Origin: an uncultured Clostridia bacterium
GTDB taxonomy: Bacteria > Bacillota_A > Clostridia > TANB77 > CAG-508
Reading direction: 5' to 3'
Assembly: GCA_947624715.1 (NCBI GenBank)
Contig: CANQLO010000006.1
Location: forward strand, 1 to 64,000
Length of the DNA: 64,000 nt
In this document: piece after piece, positions 17,679 to 26,236 of the stretch
Layout of the letters: every line of letters begins with the position of its first letter
How positions within the stretch are numbered: position 1 is the stretch's first letter
Notes under the pieces: model-generated
The model's database searches: none
Seen by the model: the letters and a program-made list of their open reading frames with translations, nothing else
Told to the model about the DNA's origin: nothing
Made by a program: the position numbers and the translations under genes

Positions 17679-18050
17679 TTATGCCTCCCCGCATTGTTCA
17701 AGAGTTACTTCAAATTCATCATATATATGATTATTGTTAGTAGATTCTACTGAGACTTCTGGAAGAGTTACGAAAAACATTTTAGTTTTCATTTTTTGCT
17801 CTTTTAATGAAAAATAAGAATATACATCTTCATTTTTTGAAAAATGAGATATATATTCTTTATATGTATCCTTATTTAATTTTCCAAATTTAACTTTAAT
17901 ATAAGTTTTAGGCATGTCTCCATAATTTCTTCTCTCACTTCCATTAGACATTTTAACTTTTGTTATTACATCCGGTTCGTCTTCTTTTATTTTATATCCG
18001 CCTTTTAATATATTCTTAAATTCAAAATCTCCATGTTTTAATAATACCAT
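17679..18050 (-). CDS. Small tail protein between tape measure and tail tip
   Basis: A 123-residue protein in the position of a distal-tail-type protein, or of the short DUF6711-type proteins common in Clostridia phages. It is beta-rich (KTYIKVKFGKLNKDTYKEYI) and ends in LEQCGEA. No catalytic motif is visible; the role is inferred from gene order. Confidence 0.6.
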   Translation of the reverse strand: MVLLKHGDFEFKNILKGGYKIKEDEPDVITKVKMSNGSERRNYGDMPKTYIKVKFGKLNKDTYKEYISHFSKNEDVYSYFSLKEQKMKTKMFFVTLPEVSVESTNNNHIYDEFEVTLEQCGEA

Positions 18051-18058
18051 TTTTCCTC

Positions 18059-19957
18059 CTATGCAATACCATATTGTAGTTTTTGTCTTGTATTTACTTT
18101 ATTAGTTTCTCTTGCTATTACTTTACCATCTAATTTTGTTACTGAATTTACGGTTATTTCTTTATTATCATCAATACTTTCAAGTCTTGCTTGTCTATTA
18201 TCTTCATTTGTAACTTGTATTTGATGTGTACTTGTTAAATTAGATGTTAATTTTGCGTTTTCATATTCTACAGCTTTTTGCATATCTTTATAAACATCTT
18301 TTAAGCTATCATTAAAGCCTTCTCCTAAGCCTAAACCTAAATTTTGTCCTATTTCTTCATTAAATAATTTTGAAGGAGAATGAATACCAAAAAATCCTTT
18401 AATTTTACTTACAATAGAATTGCAAAAACCTGATATTTTATTCCAAATCCAACTTACAGTATTTGAAATACCTTGCCAAATACCTTTTACTAAATTGGCT
18501 CCTGCTTCAACAAGTTGACCTACTGCATTTCCAAGACCACTTACTAAAGCACTTATTATTTGAGGTATTGCTTTTATTAAAGAAGGTATTGCTTTTATAA
18601 GTCCTTCTGCTAATTTGATGATTAAAGTTATTCCCATTTGAACTATTTTGGGAATATTATTAGTTATATAATTCAAAAATTTTTCGATAATTATTGGTAT
18701 TTTTTCTAACAATTCTGGTAAAGCTTCAATTAAACCTTCTGCTAAAGCGATTATAAGTTGTATACCTGCATCTATAAGTAAAGGCAAGTTATCGATTAGT
18801 GTTTCTACCAAGTTCATAATGCATTCAATTGCCTTAGGAATTAGCTCCGGTAACATCTCCGCTATACCTTTTATTAGTTCTGCTAATAATACAATTCCAG
18901 CTTCTAATATTTGTGGTAACATAGATAAAAGTCCATCTATAAAGGATTCTATTAGCTGTATTGCAATTGGTACTAATTGAGGAATATAGTCAATAATTGC
19001 TTGCAATAAGGCACTCAATAATTGTTCTATGCTTGATAAAATTAAAGGTAAATTAGTTGTTAGTAGATTTAATATTTTAGGGAAAATTTTATTTATCCCT
19101 TCTATGATTTGAGGTGTAGCATTAGCAATACTTTGTACAATATTAGGTAATAATTTTCCAGCCGCATCAACAATATTTTCTATCGCTGTTATTCCAGTTT
19201 CAACAAATTGTTCTATAGTTCCGCTTCCGTTTAAGAAATTATCCCAAGCTGCTTTCATAGAAGCTACACTACCAGTTATAGTTGTAGCTGCTTCTTCTGC
19301 CGTTGCCCCTGTTATTCCCAGTTCTCCTTGAATAACATGAATAGCACTATATACATCATTTAAATTTGAAATATCATATTTTACCCCTGAAATTTTTTCA
19401 GCATCAGCTAGCAGTCTTTCCATTTCAGTTTTAGTACCACCATAGCCTAATTTTAAATTGTCAAGCATTGTATAATTTTGTTTTGCAAATCCCTGATAAG
19501 CAACTTGTATAGCTTCCATTGAAGTACCCATCTTATTTGCATTATCAGCCATATCTCTTATTGCCACATCTGCACTATTTGCTGCTTTTTCTGTATCTCC
19601 ACCTAGACTTTGCAATAAACTAGCACTAAAACTTGTTACTGTTGACATATATTCATTAGCAGTCATTCCAGCAGTTTTATAAGCATTTTCTGCATTTTTT
19701 ATTACTTGTTCCGAACTATCTTTAAATAAAGTTTTAACTCCACCTATATTTTGTTCTAAATCTGCATAAGAGCTTACAGATGCTGTTCCTAATCCAACTA
19801 ATGCAGTGGTTGCTGTACCTATTGCTACTGTTACACCTTTTAATGCAGTTCCAGCTATACTACCTATTTTTCCAAATGCATTTTGTATCTTGCTAGCACC
19901 TTTTTCTATTCCATCATTGTTTAATTTTGTATCTATTATAACTGAGCCATCTGACAT
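18059..19957 (-). CDS. Tail tape measure protein
   Basis: The 632-residue protein sets tail length and is ejected with the DNA. It has an N-terminal phage-TMP region (residues 1-250, with GTATTALVGLGTASVSSYADLEQ), a long repetitive amphipathic and hydrophobic region of about 11-residue PxLI-type repeats (residues 265-470), and the conserved block IWQGISNTVSWIWNKISGFCNSI leading to FFGIHSPSKLF near residue 530. It lies between the tail chaperones and tail-tip genes, as expected. Confidence 0.9.
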   Translation of the reverse strand: MSDGSVIIDTKLNNDGIEKGASKIQNAFGKIGSIAGTALKGVTVAIGTATTALVGLGTASVSSYADLEQNIGGVKTLFKDSSEQVIKNAENAYKTAGMTANEYMSTVTSFSASLLQSLGGDTEKAANSADVAIRDMADNANKMGTSMEAIQVAYQGFAKQNYTMLDNLKLGYGGTKTEMERLLADAEKISGVKYDISNLNDVYSAIHVIQGELGITGATAEEAATTITGSVASMKAAWDNFLNGSGTIEQFVETGITAIENIVDAAGKLLPNIVQSIANATPQIIEGINKIFPKILNLLTTNLPLILSSIEQLLSALLQAIIDYIPQLVPIAIQLIESFIDGLLSMLPQILEAGIVLLAELIKGIAEMLPELIPKAIECIMNLVETLIDNLPLLIDAGIQLIIALAEGLIEALPELLEKIPIIIEKFLNYITNNIPKIVQMGITLIIKLAEGLIKAIPSLIKAIPQIISALVSGLGNAVGQLVEAGANLVKGIWQGISNTVSWIWNKISGFCNSIVSKIKGFFGIHSPSKLFNEEIGQNLGLGLGEGFNDSLKDVYKDMQKAVEYENAKLTSNLTSTHQIQVTNEDNRQARLESIDDNKEITVNSVTKLDGKVIARETNKVNTRQKLQYGIA

Positions 19958-20000
19958 ATTTTTTCCTTTCTAGTCAGGCTCATAGGCTCAATTTAAAGAC

Positions 20001-20144
20001 TTATTTATTATTATTATTTATTTTTATTTCTACTTCATTTCCGCATTTTTTACATAATAAAAAGATGCCATTTGCTTGAGCATCTTTTTCATATTTTATT
20101 AATTTCTTCTTTTTACAATATGGACATATATACCACTTTTTCAT
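20001..20144 (-). CDS. Cysteine-rich KTR-type small protein
   Basis: A 47-residue protein (MKKWYICPYCKKKK ... LLCKKCGNE) with two CxxC pairs that would bind one zinc ion. The layout matches the cysteine-rich KTR family common in Bacillota phages and mobile elements. The ATG overlaps the preceding stop codon as ATGA. Function unknown. Confidence 0.72.
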   Translation of the reverse strand: MKKWYICPYCKKKKLIKYEKDAQANGIFLLCKKCGNEVEIKINNNNK

Positions 20145-20506
20145 TGTTCCTCTTCTTTTTTATTCTTTAATAAAGATTTAATTTTACTTATTATATATAT
20201 TACCCCAATAAATAAATATTTATAGAAATAATACACTATTTGAATAGCTAATACTATAAAAAATAAAGGTAAAGCTATAAAAATATTATAAAATGTATTT
20301 TTAGATTTCTTAAAAACATCAAACGCATTTATTGATGTTTTATTATAAATTTTATTATAAACAGCCTTTTTAGGATTGTTTATATACCCCATTCCTTTCT
20401 TTCCATAAAATGGATTTACAGAACTTTTAACTTTTCTTTTTAATTTTCCTGTAGTTTTTGCTTTTATACTTTTCTTTATATTAGGTTTTCTTATTCCAAA
20501 TTTCAT
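20141..20506 (-). CDS. Basic phage membrane protein
   Basis: A 121-residue protein with a very basic N-terminus (MKFGIRKPNIKKSIKAKTTG and NPFYGKKGMGYINNPKKAVYN, a block often seen at the start of small Bacillota phage proteins). Two adjacent hydrophobic segments follow (about residues 74-108), then a charged tail. It is inserted between the tail chaperones and the tape measure. Function unknown. Confidence 0.65.
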   Translation of the reverse strand: MKFGIRKPNIKKSIKAKTTGKLKRKVKSSVNPFYGKKGMGYINNPKKAVYNKIYNKTSINAFDVFKKSKNTFYNIFIALPLFFIVLAIQIVYYFYKYLFIGVIYIISKIKSLLKNKKEEEQ

Positions 20507-20559
20507 AACATACTCCTTATTTAAGGATTATATTACATCTTTTAACATTTTTCAATATT

Positions 20560-21129
20560 TTACCACATATTTTCTGCAAAATCAGCTTCTTTTTGTTCTT
20601 CAGTTCTCATATCAGGTAAAGCATAGATTTGTTGCATTTTTATATAGTGTTTTTTCATCTCTTTATCCTTGATTCTCTCTACATTCATATTTCTATAGCT
20701 CATAACTTCTACAATTTTTGTTTTTTCTCCTAGTCCATTAAATAAAGCTTTAAATTTCCACCAATGCAAATATTTTATACTGTTTAAATCAATTCCATAA
20801 TATTCTAAAAATGAACTATATATATATTCATCATCAAATTCATAGCTATAAATTTGTTTTGCTTTTCTTGTTTCATTGTTTTCTTCTTTTTTTATTTCTT
20901 TTCCACATCTATAAAACCAAAGAATATCATTTATTGCTTGTTTAATATCTTTGATTTTACTTGTATCATAATAATATAAATTTAACGCGTATATTATTTT
21001 ATTTTTTTCATTTATTTTATTATTTTGCATTAGTAATTCAAATTTTATGCTTTCTCTAAAATCAGTTCTTATTTTAAAACCATTTGGAGTAAATTTAGGT
21101 AATCTATCTAATAAAATATTTTTTTTCAT
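20560..21129 (-). CDS. Gp15-like tail assembly protein
   Basis: A 189-residue protein of the bacteriophage Gp15 family: LPKFTPNGFKIRTDFRES at the start, then YYGIDLNSIKYLHWWKFKALF and GLGEKTKIVEVMSYRN. Members lie just before the tape measure gene and are thought to act as the second tail assembly chaperone. The start overlaps the preceding gene's stop. Confidence 0.82.
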   Translation of the reverse strand: MKKNILLDRLPKFTPNGFKIRTDFRESIKFELLMQNNKINEKNKIIYALNLYYYDTSKIKDIKQAINDILWFYRCGKEIKKEENNETRKAKQIYSYEFDDEYIYSSFLEYYGIDLNSIKYLHWWKFKALFNGLGEKTKIVEVMSYRNMNVERIKDKEMKKHYIKMQQIYALPDMRTEEQKEADFAENMW

Positions 21130-21494
21130 TATTTTCTACCTTTGCGATATTGATTATATCTTCTTTGCTCTCTATTAGGCTTATATCTATCATATACTGT
21201 TTGCAAATCTTTTTGTTTTTCAATTTTTGCTTTCACAATATCTTCAAATACAGTTATATGTTCTCCTAAATTTCTTTTTCCATTAAACAATTTTTGTGAT
21301 ATTCCTTCTCCAAATACTTTGTCAAAAAATTCTTCTATTACTTGGCATTCTTCTTTTATTGACTGAGAATAAGACATTTCTTGTTCTCTTTTTTTCTTAC
21401 ATTTTTCAATTACTTCCTTAGCAGCATTTTCAAATTTTTCTGCATCATCTGTATCTAAAAAATCAAAATTAACTTCTATATCTTTAATTTTCAT
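21129..21494 (-). CDS. Tail assembly chaperone (DUF6673-like)
   Basis: A 121-residue acidic helical protein (VNFDFLDTDDAEKFENAAKEV, then GERNLGEHITVF-like here GKRNLGEHITVFEDIV) located between the major tail protein and Gp15. Position and composition match the first tail assembly chaperone. No clear slippery site was seen at the overlap with the next gene, unlike the G/GT frameshift in lambda. Confidence 0.68.
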   Translation of the reverse strand: MKIKDIEVNFDFLDTDDAEKFENAAKEVIEKCKKKREQEMSYSQSIKEECQVIEEFFDKVFGEGISQKLFNGKRNLGEHITVFEDIVKAKIEKQKDLQTVYDRYKPNREQRRYNQYRKGRK

Positions 21495-21572
21495 AACTTC
21501 TCCTATTTAAAACAGAATAAAAGGATTATTTCCCTTTATTCTGTCTTTTTACTATTATATTTACTTCTTGTT

Positions 21573-22073
21573 TTAGTTTTTTTTAATTGTAGCTATCAAT
21601 TCTTTTTCATCTAAAGTAGCTGTTACTTTTTCAAATTCGCCATTACTTTTAAATGAACCGCTATATGTATAAGCATTAGTTTCATCTCCATCGCTATCAG
21701 CTACTACTGTATAGTTTCTTCTTCTGGCTTCATAGCCTCCTGCTTCAACAGTTCTTGATTTATCTACAACTAAAATATCAACAATTGCATCATTTCCTTT
21801 TTTCTCATCTTCAATAATATCCACTATTTTTTTATGAACTGGGTTATTAGCATATTCATCAAATGCAAATCCTTTTTCAGGAGAAAATCCTGTAACATCT
21901 GTATCTTCTCCATCTCTATCAACGTATTGTCTTGAATATTCTTGAGGATTTCTTGAATTAGATAATTCTGTGAATTTTCTCATTCTTTCATATTTAGGTT
22001 CTTCTGCTGTACCTGTATTTAAAAATGCGATTTTATCACTTCTTTTAACTATTTTTTCTTCTACTTCTGCCAT
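21573..22073 (-). CDS. Major tail tube protein
   Basis: A 166-residue protein, beta-rich, with RSDKIAFLNTG, VDRDGEDTDVTGFSPEKGFAFDEYA and a final TLDEKELIATIKKN. It matches the siphovirus major tail protein group by sequence pattern and position (connectors, then tube, then chaperones). A GGAGG-type site precedes the ATG. Confidence 0.8.
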   Translation of the reverse strand: MAEVEEKIVKRSDKIAFLNTGTAEEPKYERMRKFTELSNSRNPQEYSRQYVDRDGEDTDVTGFSPEKGFAFDEYANNPVHKKIVDIIEDEKKGNDAIVDILVVDKSRTVEAGGYEARRRNYTVVADSDGDETNAYTYSGSFKSNGEFEKVTATLDEKELIATIKKN

Positions 22074-22106
22074 TTTAAGTTCCTCCTTTATAAAAAATAG
22101 AAGCTT

Positions 22107-22520
22107 TTAAGCTTCTTCAACATAAATAAATTGTAGAGGTATTACATATATTGCAGTTGTTTCGGTTGTTTGCAATATTGTACCTCTGTTGCCTTTAATT
22201 TCTTCTGCACCTTTTATCATTGGTAAAATTCTTTTATTGTTTTCTTCTTCTATCCAGTCTAAAAAATCATCACAAAACCTTGAATTTTTAATATTTTCTA
22301 ATATATTAAAATTGGCTTGAATTGAAAAATCAAATTGTATTTGCCTTCTTGTGCCTCCATCTGTAAATCTATCTAAAATTGTTTCAGCAGGTGTTTCATC
22401 TATTGAGTAACTTTGTGGCTTATCTTTTATATAATCCACATTGACTTTTCCTTTTTTCAATAATGGACATTTTTCAATAAAATCTTTAATATATTCTATT
22501 TTTGATTTTTGTTCTTCCAT
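22107..22520 (-). CDS. Tail terminator-type minor structural protein
   Basis: A 137-residue protein with KVNVDYIKDKPQSYSIDETPAE and GGTRRQIQFDFSIQANF, a pattern common to phage proteins placed just before the tail tube gene. These are sometimes misannotated as chloramphenicol resistance proteins. It is likely the tail terminator or completion protein. Assignment rests on pattern and order. Confidence 0.68.
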   Translation of the reverse strand: MEEQKSKIEYIKDFIEKCPLLKKGKVNVDYIKDKPQSYSIDETPAETILDRFTDGGTRRQIQFDFSIQANFNILENIKNSRFCDDFLDWIEEENNKRILPMIKGAEEIKGNRGTILQTTETTAIYVIPLQFIYVEEA

Positions 22521-22521
22521 T

Positions 22522-22938
22522 TTATCCTCCAGTTTTAATGTAATTTTGAATATCTTTAATTAAATCGTTCTTTCTTCTTTGCAACATAAGTTTATCCCAC
22601 TTTGGACCAGTTTCAGAAGAATGATATTTTAATTCTTTATTGGTTGAAACTTTCTTTTCTCCTAATTTAGCCCAAGCACTTCCACTTTTAGATAACATTA
22701 GTTTTCCATAATATTGATACTTAGCATAAGGACTTGTATACTTTATGGAACTATTATTAGGATAAGTTTTATTTCTTCTTAGCATTCCTGTATCAAATGG
22801 TATATACGGATTCATCAATCTATCAGCATCATCTCTAAAAAACTTCGTTACTCTTCCATTATTGTCTAAACCATGGTCTTTTACTATCTTTGATATTGAG
22901 TTCATTTTTACTTTTACACTAAAACCACTACTTGCCAT
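22522..22938 (-). CDS. Minor capsid 2 / head-tail joining protein
   Basis: A 138-residue protein with RFFRDDADRLMNPYIPFDTGMLRR-type features (here TKFFRDDADRLMNPYIPFDTGML) and SPYAKYQYYGKLM, the signature of the minor_capsid_2 group, equivalent to HK97 gp10-type connector proteins. It overlaps the preceding stop by 1 nt. Confidence 0.75.
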   Translation of the reverse strand: MASSGFSVKVKMNSISKIVKDHGLDNNGRVTKFFRDDADRLMNPYIPFDTGMLRRNKTYPNNSSIKYTSPYAKYQYYGKLMLSKSGSAWAKLGEKKVSTNKELKYHSSETGPKWDKLMLQRRKNDLIKDIQNYIKTGG

Positions 22939-23273
22939 TACTCTGATACTCCTATTTTATAATGCTGTAAGTTTCCTTTTCTATTGTCATCAACACTTAC
23001 TACTTTAAATACTTGATATTTTTCCTGTAATGAAGATAAATCAAATTCATCATTTACAATTCCTTCTACTATATAATCATCAGTAGATATATTTAATTTT
23101 TCTGTAGTAGGTATAGTAATAGAACCTGTACTTCCTTTTTCTAATCCTTTATCTACTAAATTAGTTTTTTTGTTATGTCTAAAATAAACTTGTTCAAAAT
23201 ATATTGGACTATATGTTTCATCATCTTCTGTATGATAAACTGTTATTTTATGTATAAAAAATCTTTTATTCAT
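22938..23273 (-). CDS. Minor capsid / head closure-type protein
   Basis: A 111-residue beta-rich protein (FIHKITVYHTEDDETYSPIYF ... LQHYKIGVSE) in the head-closure position. Gene order in the connector cluster (adaptor, closure, terminator) supports the role. No exact family was recognised. Confidence 0.65.
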   Translation of the reverse strand: MNKRFFIHKITVYHTEDDETYSPIYFEQVYFRHNKKTNLVDKGLEKGSTGSITIPTTEKLNISTDDYIVEGIVNDEFDLSSLQEKYQVFKVVSVDDNRKGNLQHYKIGVSE

Positions 23274-23654
23274 CTAACACACCCCACAATACAAAAGAGG
23301 ATTTCCATCAGTTCCTATTACATCCCATAAGTAGTCTGACAAGATTGTTTTCATTTTTTCATTATAATCAGATTTGATTTCTTCTGGTGTTGCATATGTT
23401 TCAGACCAGCCTTCAATATTTTGTGATTTTAAATTTTTTATTTCGGATAGTTTATTTTCTTTTTCGTTAAGTAAATCAACAATTAAACAAGTAACATATT
23501 TAACTTTTTCGTGTGGATTGTTTTTATCAATTCTTCCAAAAGTATTATGATTAATATATTCACTTGCTTGAATTACTAAATTATTAAAGTTGTTAGGTAT
23601 GCTTTCAACTTCTAACAACTTTTTATATTCTTCATCTGTTATATACTTAAGCAT
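23274..23654 (-). CDS. Head-tail adaptor (gp6-like connector)
   Basis: A 126-residue helical protein starting MLKYITDEEYKKLL, with VIQASEYINHNTFGRI and a long C-terminal helix. The pattern matches phage gp6-like/DNA-packaging adaptor proteins that bind beneath the portal. It is the first connector gene after the capsid. Confidence 0.72.
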   Translation of the reverse strand: MLKYITDEEYKKLLEVESIPNNFNNLVIQASEYINHNTFGRIDKNNPHEKVKYVTCLIVDLLNEKENKLSEIKNLKSQNIEGWSETYATPEEIKSDYNEKMKTILSDYLWDVIGTDGNPLLYCGVC

Positions 23655-23668
23655 ACCCTAACTCCTTT

Positions 23669-23974
23669 CTAAACAGCTTCTGATGCTTCAATTTTTATTT
23701 CTTTTGTTGCAGTCTTAGTTTTTTGTTTACTGTCTGTTGCTTTTACTGTTACACTTTCAGTTACAGCATCAGTAATTTGTTTTTTGGCTTTAATTTGAGT
23801 TCCTTCTATTTTAAAATTTTCTGAACTTCCTTCTAAAGAATATGTTATAGGTTCTGTTCCACCTGTTGCACTTAATTCAGCTATTTTTGCATCTATTTCA
23901 AGAGTTGCCTTTAGAGATAGTTCTGGTGTAATTGTTACCTCTGTTATTTCGGGATCTACAACTATTTCTCCGCT
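23669..23974 (-). CDS. Ig-like C-terminal extension of the capsid, reachable by -1 frameshift
   Basis: An open frame of 101 codons follows the capsid gene in the -1 frame and has no ATG, GTG or TTG start with a ribosome site. A -1 slip on the A10 run at 23974-23983 would continue VKKK into SGEIVVDPEITEVTITP ... TGGTEPITYSLEGSS, an Ig/cadherin-like beta sandwich. The product would be about 489 residues instead of 391. Ig-like decorations added to phage capsids by programmed frameshifting are known. A one-base length error in the homopolymer is the main alternative. Confidence 0.65.
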   Translation of the reverse strand, partial: SGEIVVDPEITEVTITPELSLKATLEIDAKIAELSATGGTEPITYSLEGSSENFKIEGTQIKAKKQITDAVTESVTVKATDSKQKTKTATKEIKIEASEAV

Positions 23975-25137
23975 TTTTTTTTTACATTTATAGATACATC
24001 TACATTTGTAGCACTATCTTTTACTTCAACCTCACCTAAGACATCTCTTTTCATTTCTTCATATGTTACTCTATATAATCCATTTGAGTTTTTATTTGAG
24101 TAAAATTCTGCTTTTCCAGACGCATTTGTTTTCTTAATTAAACCATTAAAGTTTACTTTTGCTCCTTCTAATTCTTTAGCTTCTGCTTCTGTATCCTTTA
24201 CAGTAAATATTACTTTTACTCTTCCCTCTGAATATTCTCCAGGTAATATAACAGCAAATGGGAATCTTACAGATTCATCAGGTTGTAAAGAGTTAATTGG
24301 ATTAGGAACTTCCCAACCAAGTCTCATTGTTACTCTTAAAGCAACCATATCATCTTGTGCTAAATTATATAAAATCTCTCCTGTTGCAGGATCTTGAATT
24401 ACAGCTTGGTCTAATACTTTGAATGTTATATCTTGTCTTATTGCATAAACAGCTTGTGAGAAATCTCCTACTAGCATTTGTGCTATTGTTTTGTCCCAAG
24501 CACCATTATCAACATAAGCTTTTGATAAACTATCAATTTCAGTTCCTTTTATTGGTTGTCCGTTGCTATCTAACATTGTTCTAAATGCTGATTTTACATT
24601 CATTCCACCTAAAATTCCTGTTGGATTATATCCACTTTCTTCAACAAAACTCATAGCTTTGTCTATTGATAAATACATTGTATCTTGAGGTGTAACTTTA
24701 GCACCCGCATTTATTGCAGATGTTAATAAATCAGCTCTAAATCCTGCTGGTTTATCTACTCCAGTAAATACTGCTTGGTCGAATTTTTTACCTGCTGCTT
24801 CTTCAATTCTAGGTTTTACTTCTCCCCAAATATCATAATTTGCGTCATCTAAAACATTTTCAGGAATTGGAACTATAACTGCCATTTCCTCAGCAACTAT
24901 ATATTTTTTGTCCCAAGCCATTTTTGTTATTTGTTTTCTTGCATTATCGCTACCTTGCCAATAAACAAGTGGTAAAGCATCTAATACTCTCATTTTTGTT
25001 TTGTTTGATGTCATGTTTGGTAATCTTCTAAACATTGACATCGCTTTTGAACTTTTTACTACTCCTTCTATTATTTCTTTTGAAACTTGCTCATCGATTA
25101 AAGTTTCTGCATCACTTCTTGAAATCATTTGTCCCAT
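23962..25137 (-). CDS. Major capsid protein (HK97 fold)
   Basis: A 391-residue protein. Residues 1-295 match the phage capsid family of the HK97 fold (VVKSSKAMSMFRRLPNM, EEMAVIVPIPENVL and FTGVDKPAGF). Residues 300-388 (GRVKVIFTVKDTEAEAK ... VSINV) look like an appended carboxypeptidase-regulatory/Ig-like domain. The frame ends VKKKAEK right after an A10 run. It lies directly downstream of the scaffold gene. Confidence 0.9.
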   Translation of the reverse strand: MGQMISRSDAETLIDEQVSKEIIEGVVKSSKAMSMFRRLPNMTSNKTKMRVLDALPLVYWQGSDNARKQITKMAWDKKYIVAEEMAVIVPIPENVLDDANYDIWGEVKPRIEEAAGKKFDQAVFTGVDKPAGFRADLLTSAINAGAKVTPQDTMYLSIDKAMSFVEESGYNPTGILGGMNVKSAFRTMLDSNGQPIKGTEIDSLSKAYVDNGAWDKTIAQMLVGDFSQAVYAIRQDITFKVLDQAVIQDPATGEILYNLAQDDMVALRVTMRLGWEVPNPINSLQPDESVRFPFAVILPGEYSEGRVKVIFTVKDTEAEAKELEGAKVNFNGLIKKTNASGKAEFYSNKNSNGLYRVTYEEMKRDVLGEVEVKDSATNVDVSINVKKKAEK

Positions 25138-25177
25138 AATTATTTCCTCCTTATAAAAAAATAAAACTAGCTATATG

Positions 25178-25741
25178 CTAATCTCTTGCTGAACGAATTA
25201 AATCGTTCATAATTTGATTTGTTCCATTTTGATTTATTTGTGAGTTTCCTCCCAAATCTACACTTGAATTTTTTTTGACTACTGTAGTTTCTACATTGTA
25301 TTGTGGATTTTTAGCTTTAAATGACTTTAATGCTGTATCAAAGTCAATCGTATCAGAAGTCATATCTAATACTTCATTTGCGACAAATTTAGCAAACTCG
25401 GGTTTTATTCCTGCATTTGTTACTTTATTTGTTGCATTTAAAATAGAATATTCCTTATTTAAAGTTTCATATTTTGATTTATAATCATCTCTTTCGGTTG
25501 TGATATTTTTCAATTTGGCATTTACTCCATCGTCTCCCTCAATTGATGCTTGCAAATCTTCGAACTTTTTCTTATAATCCAAATTCTTTGCTTTTTTTAC
25601 ATCATCATCATACTTATTTTTAGCAATGTAACCTCCAGCTGAGAGATTAACAAGCTTTATTCCTTTACCTTCAACTTGTTTTGTAAAGTCATCATAAGAT
25701 AATGCTTTATCTCCAAATAATTCTTTTAGTTCGTCATCCAT
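25178..25741 (-). CDS. Phage scaffolding protein (GP20-like)
   Basis: A 187-residue acidic protein with a central coiled coil (KKFEDLQASIEGDDG ... KNITTERDDYKSKYETLNKEY) and a C-terminal segment ending QIMNDLIRSARD. This is the layout of phage minor structural protein GP20/scaffold proteins that guide capsid assembly. It lies immediately upstream of the capsid gene. Confidence 0.85.
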   Translation of the reverse strand: MDDELKELFGDKALSYDDFTKQVEGKGIKLVNLSAGGYIAKNKYDDDVKKAKNLDYKKKFEDLQASIEGDDGVNAKLKNITTERDDYKSKYETLNKEYSILNATNKVTNAGIKPEFAKFVANEVLDMTSDTIDFDTALKSFKAKNPQYNVETTVVKKNSSVDLGGNSQINQNGTNQIMNDLIRSARD

Positions 25742-25886
25742 AAAAATTCCTTTCTACTACACAGATTTATTTTAAAGGTCAGTTCACTCTGACATTGTGC
25801 AATCTATTTATTTATATCTCCAATAGATAAGAGTTATATTTTATTGTTCTTTAATGTCTGCAATAATAAAAAAGACATAAAAATAA

Positions 25887-25902
25887 GAGCTATTTCTAGC
25901 CC
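25887..25902 (-). terminator. Intrinsic terminator between minor capsid and scaffold genes
   Basis: On the - strand GGGCTA-GAAA-TAGCTC forms a GNRA-capped stem followed by TTATTTTTATG and a later TTTTTT. It may partly end the packaging/portal transcript and lower or separate expression of the scaffold-capsid unit. The rest of 25742-25930 holds no gene that I can see. Confidence 0.55.
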
Positions 25903-25930
25903 TTTATTTATAACTATAAAATTTTAATAA

Positions 25931-26236
25931 CTAATTTAATTTTTTTTGTATATATGGTATTACTGTATTAAGCCAATAATTTGTATATGTTTCTCCTCTT
26001 GATAAGCCTTTACCTGTATCTAACTTTTTCACATAATATAATTTATCTTTTACCAAATCTTTCTCTGTAATTTCTTTGTATACTTTAGCAAAATCATCTA
26101 CAAATGTATTTTTGTTGTATATGTATTCGTTTTTATTGTAATATTCTCTAAATTTCTCCCATAAATATTCATCGCCCCTTGCTCTTCGAGCTTCTATATA
26201 ATGTTGGTTAAATATTTCTTGTAAGTTAGATACCAT
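25931..26236 (-). CDS. Unknown small protein after the minor capsid-ART gene
   Basis: A 101-residue charged helical protein (MVSNLQEIFNQHYIEARRARGDEYLWEKF ... YIQKKLN, with gaps). Its start lies inside the end of the ADP-ribosyltransferase-bearing gene (11-nt overlap), so the two are translationally coupled. No family was recognised. It could be an accessory to, or a cognate inhibitor of, the fused ADP-ribosyltransferase, but that is speculation from position. Confidence 0.55.
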   Translation of the reverse strand: MVSNLQEIFNQHYIEARRARGDEYLWEKFREYYNKNEYIYNKNTFVDDFAKVYKEITEKDLVKDKLYYVKKLDTGKGLSRGETYTNYWLNTVIPYIQKKLN

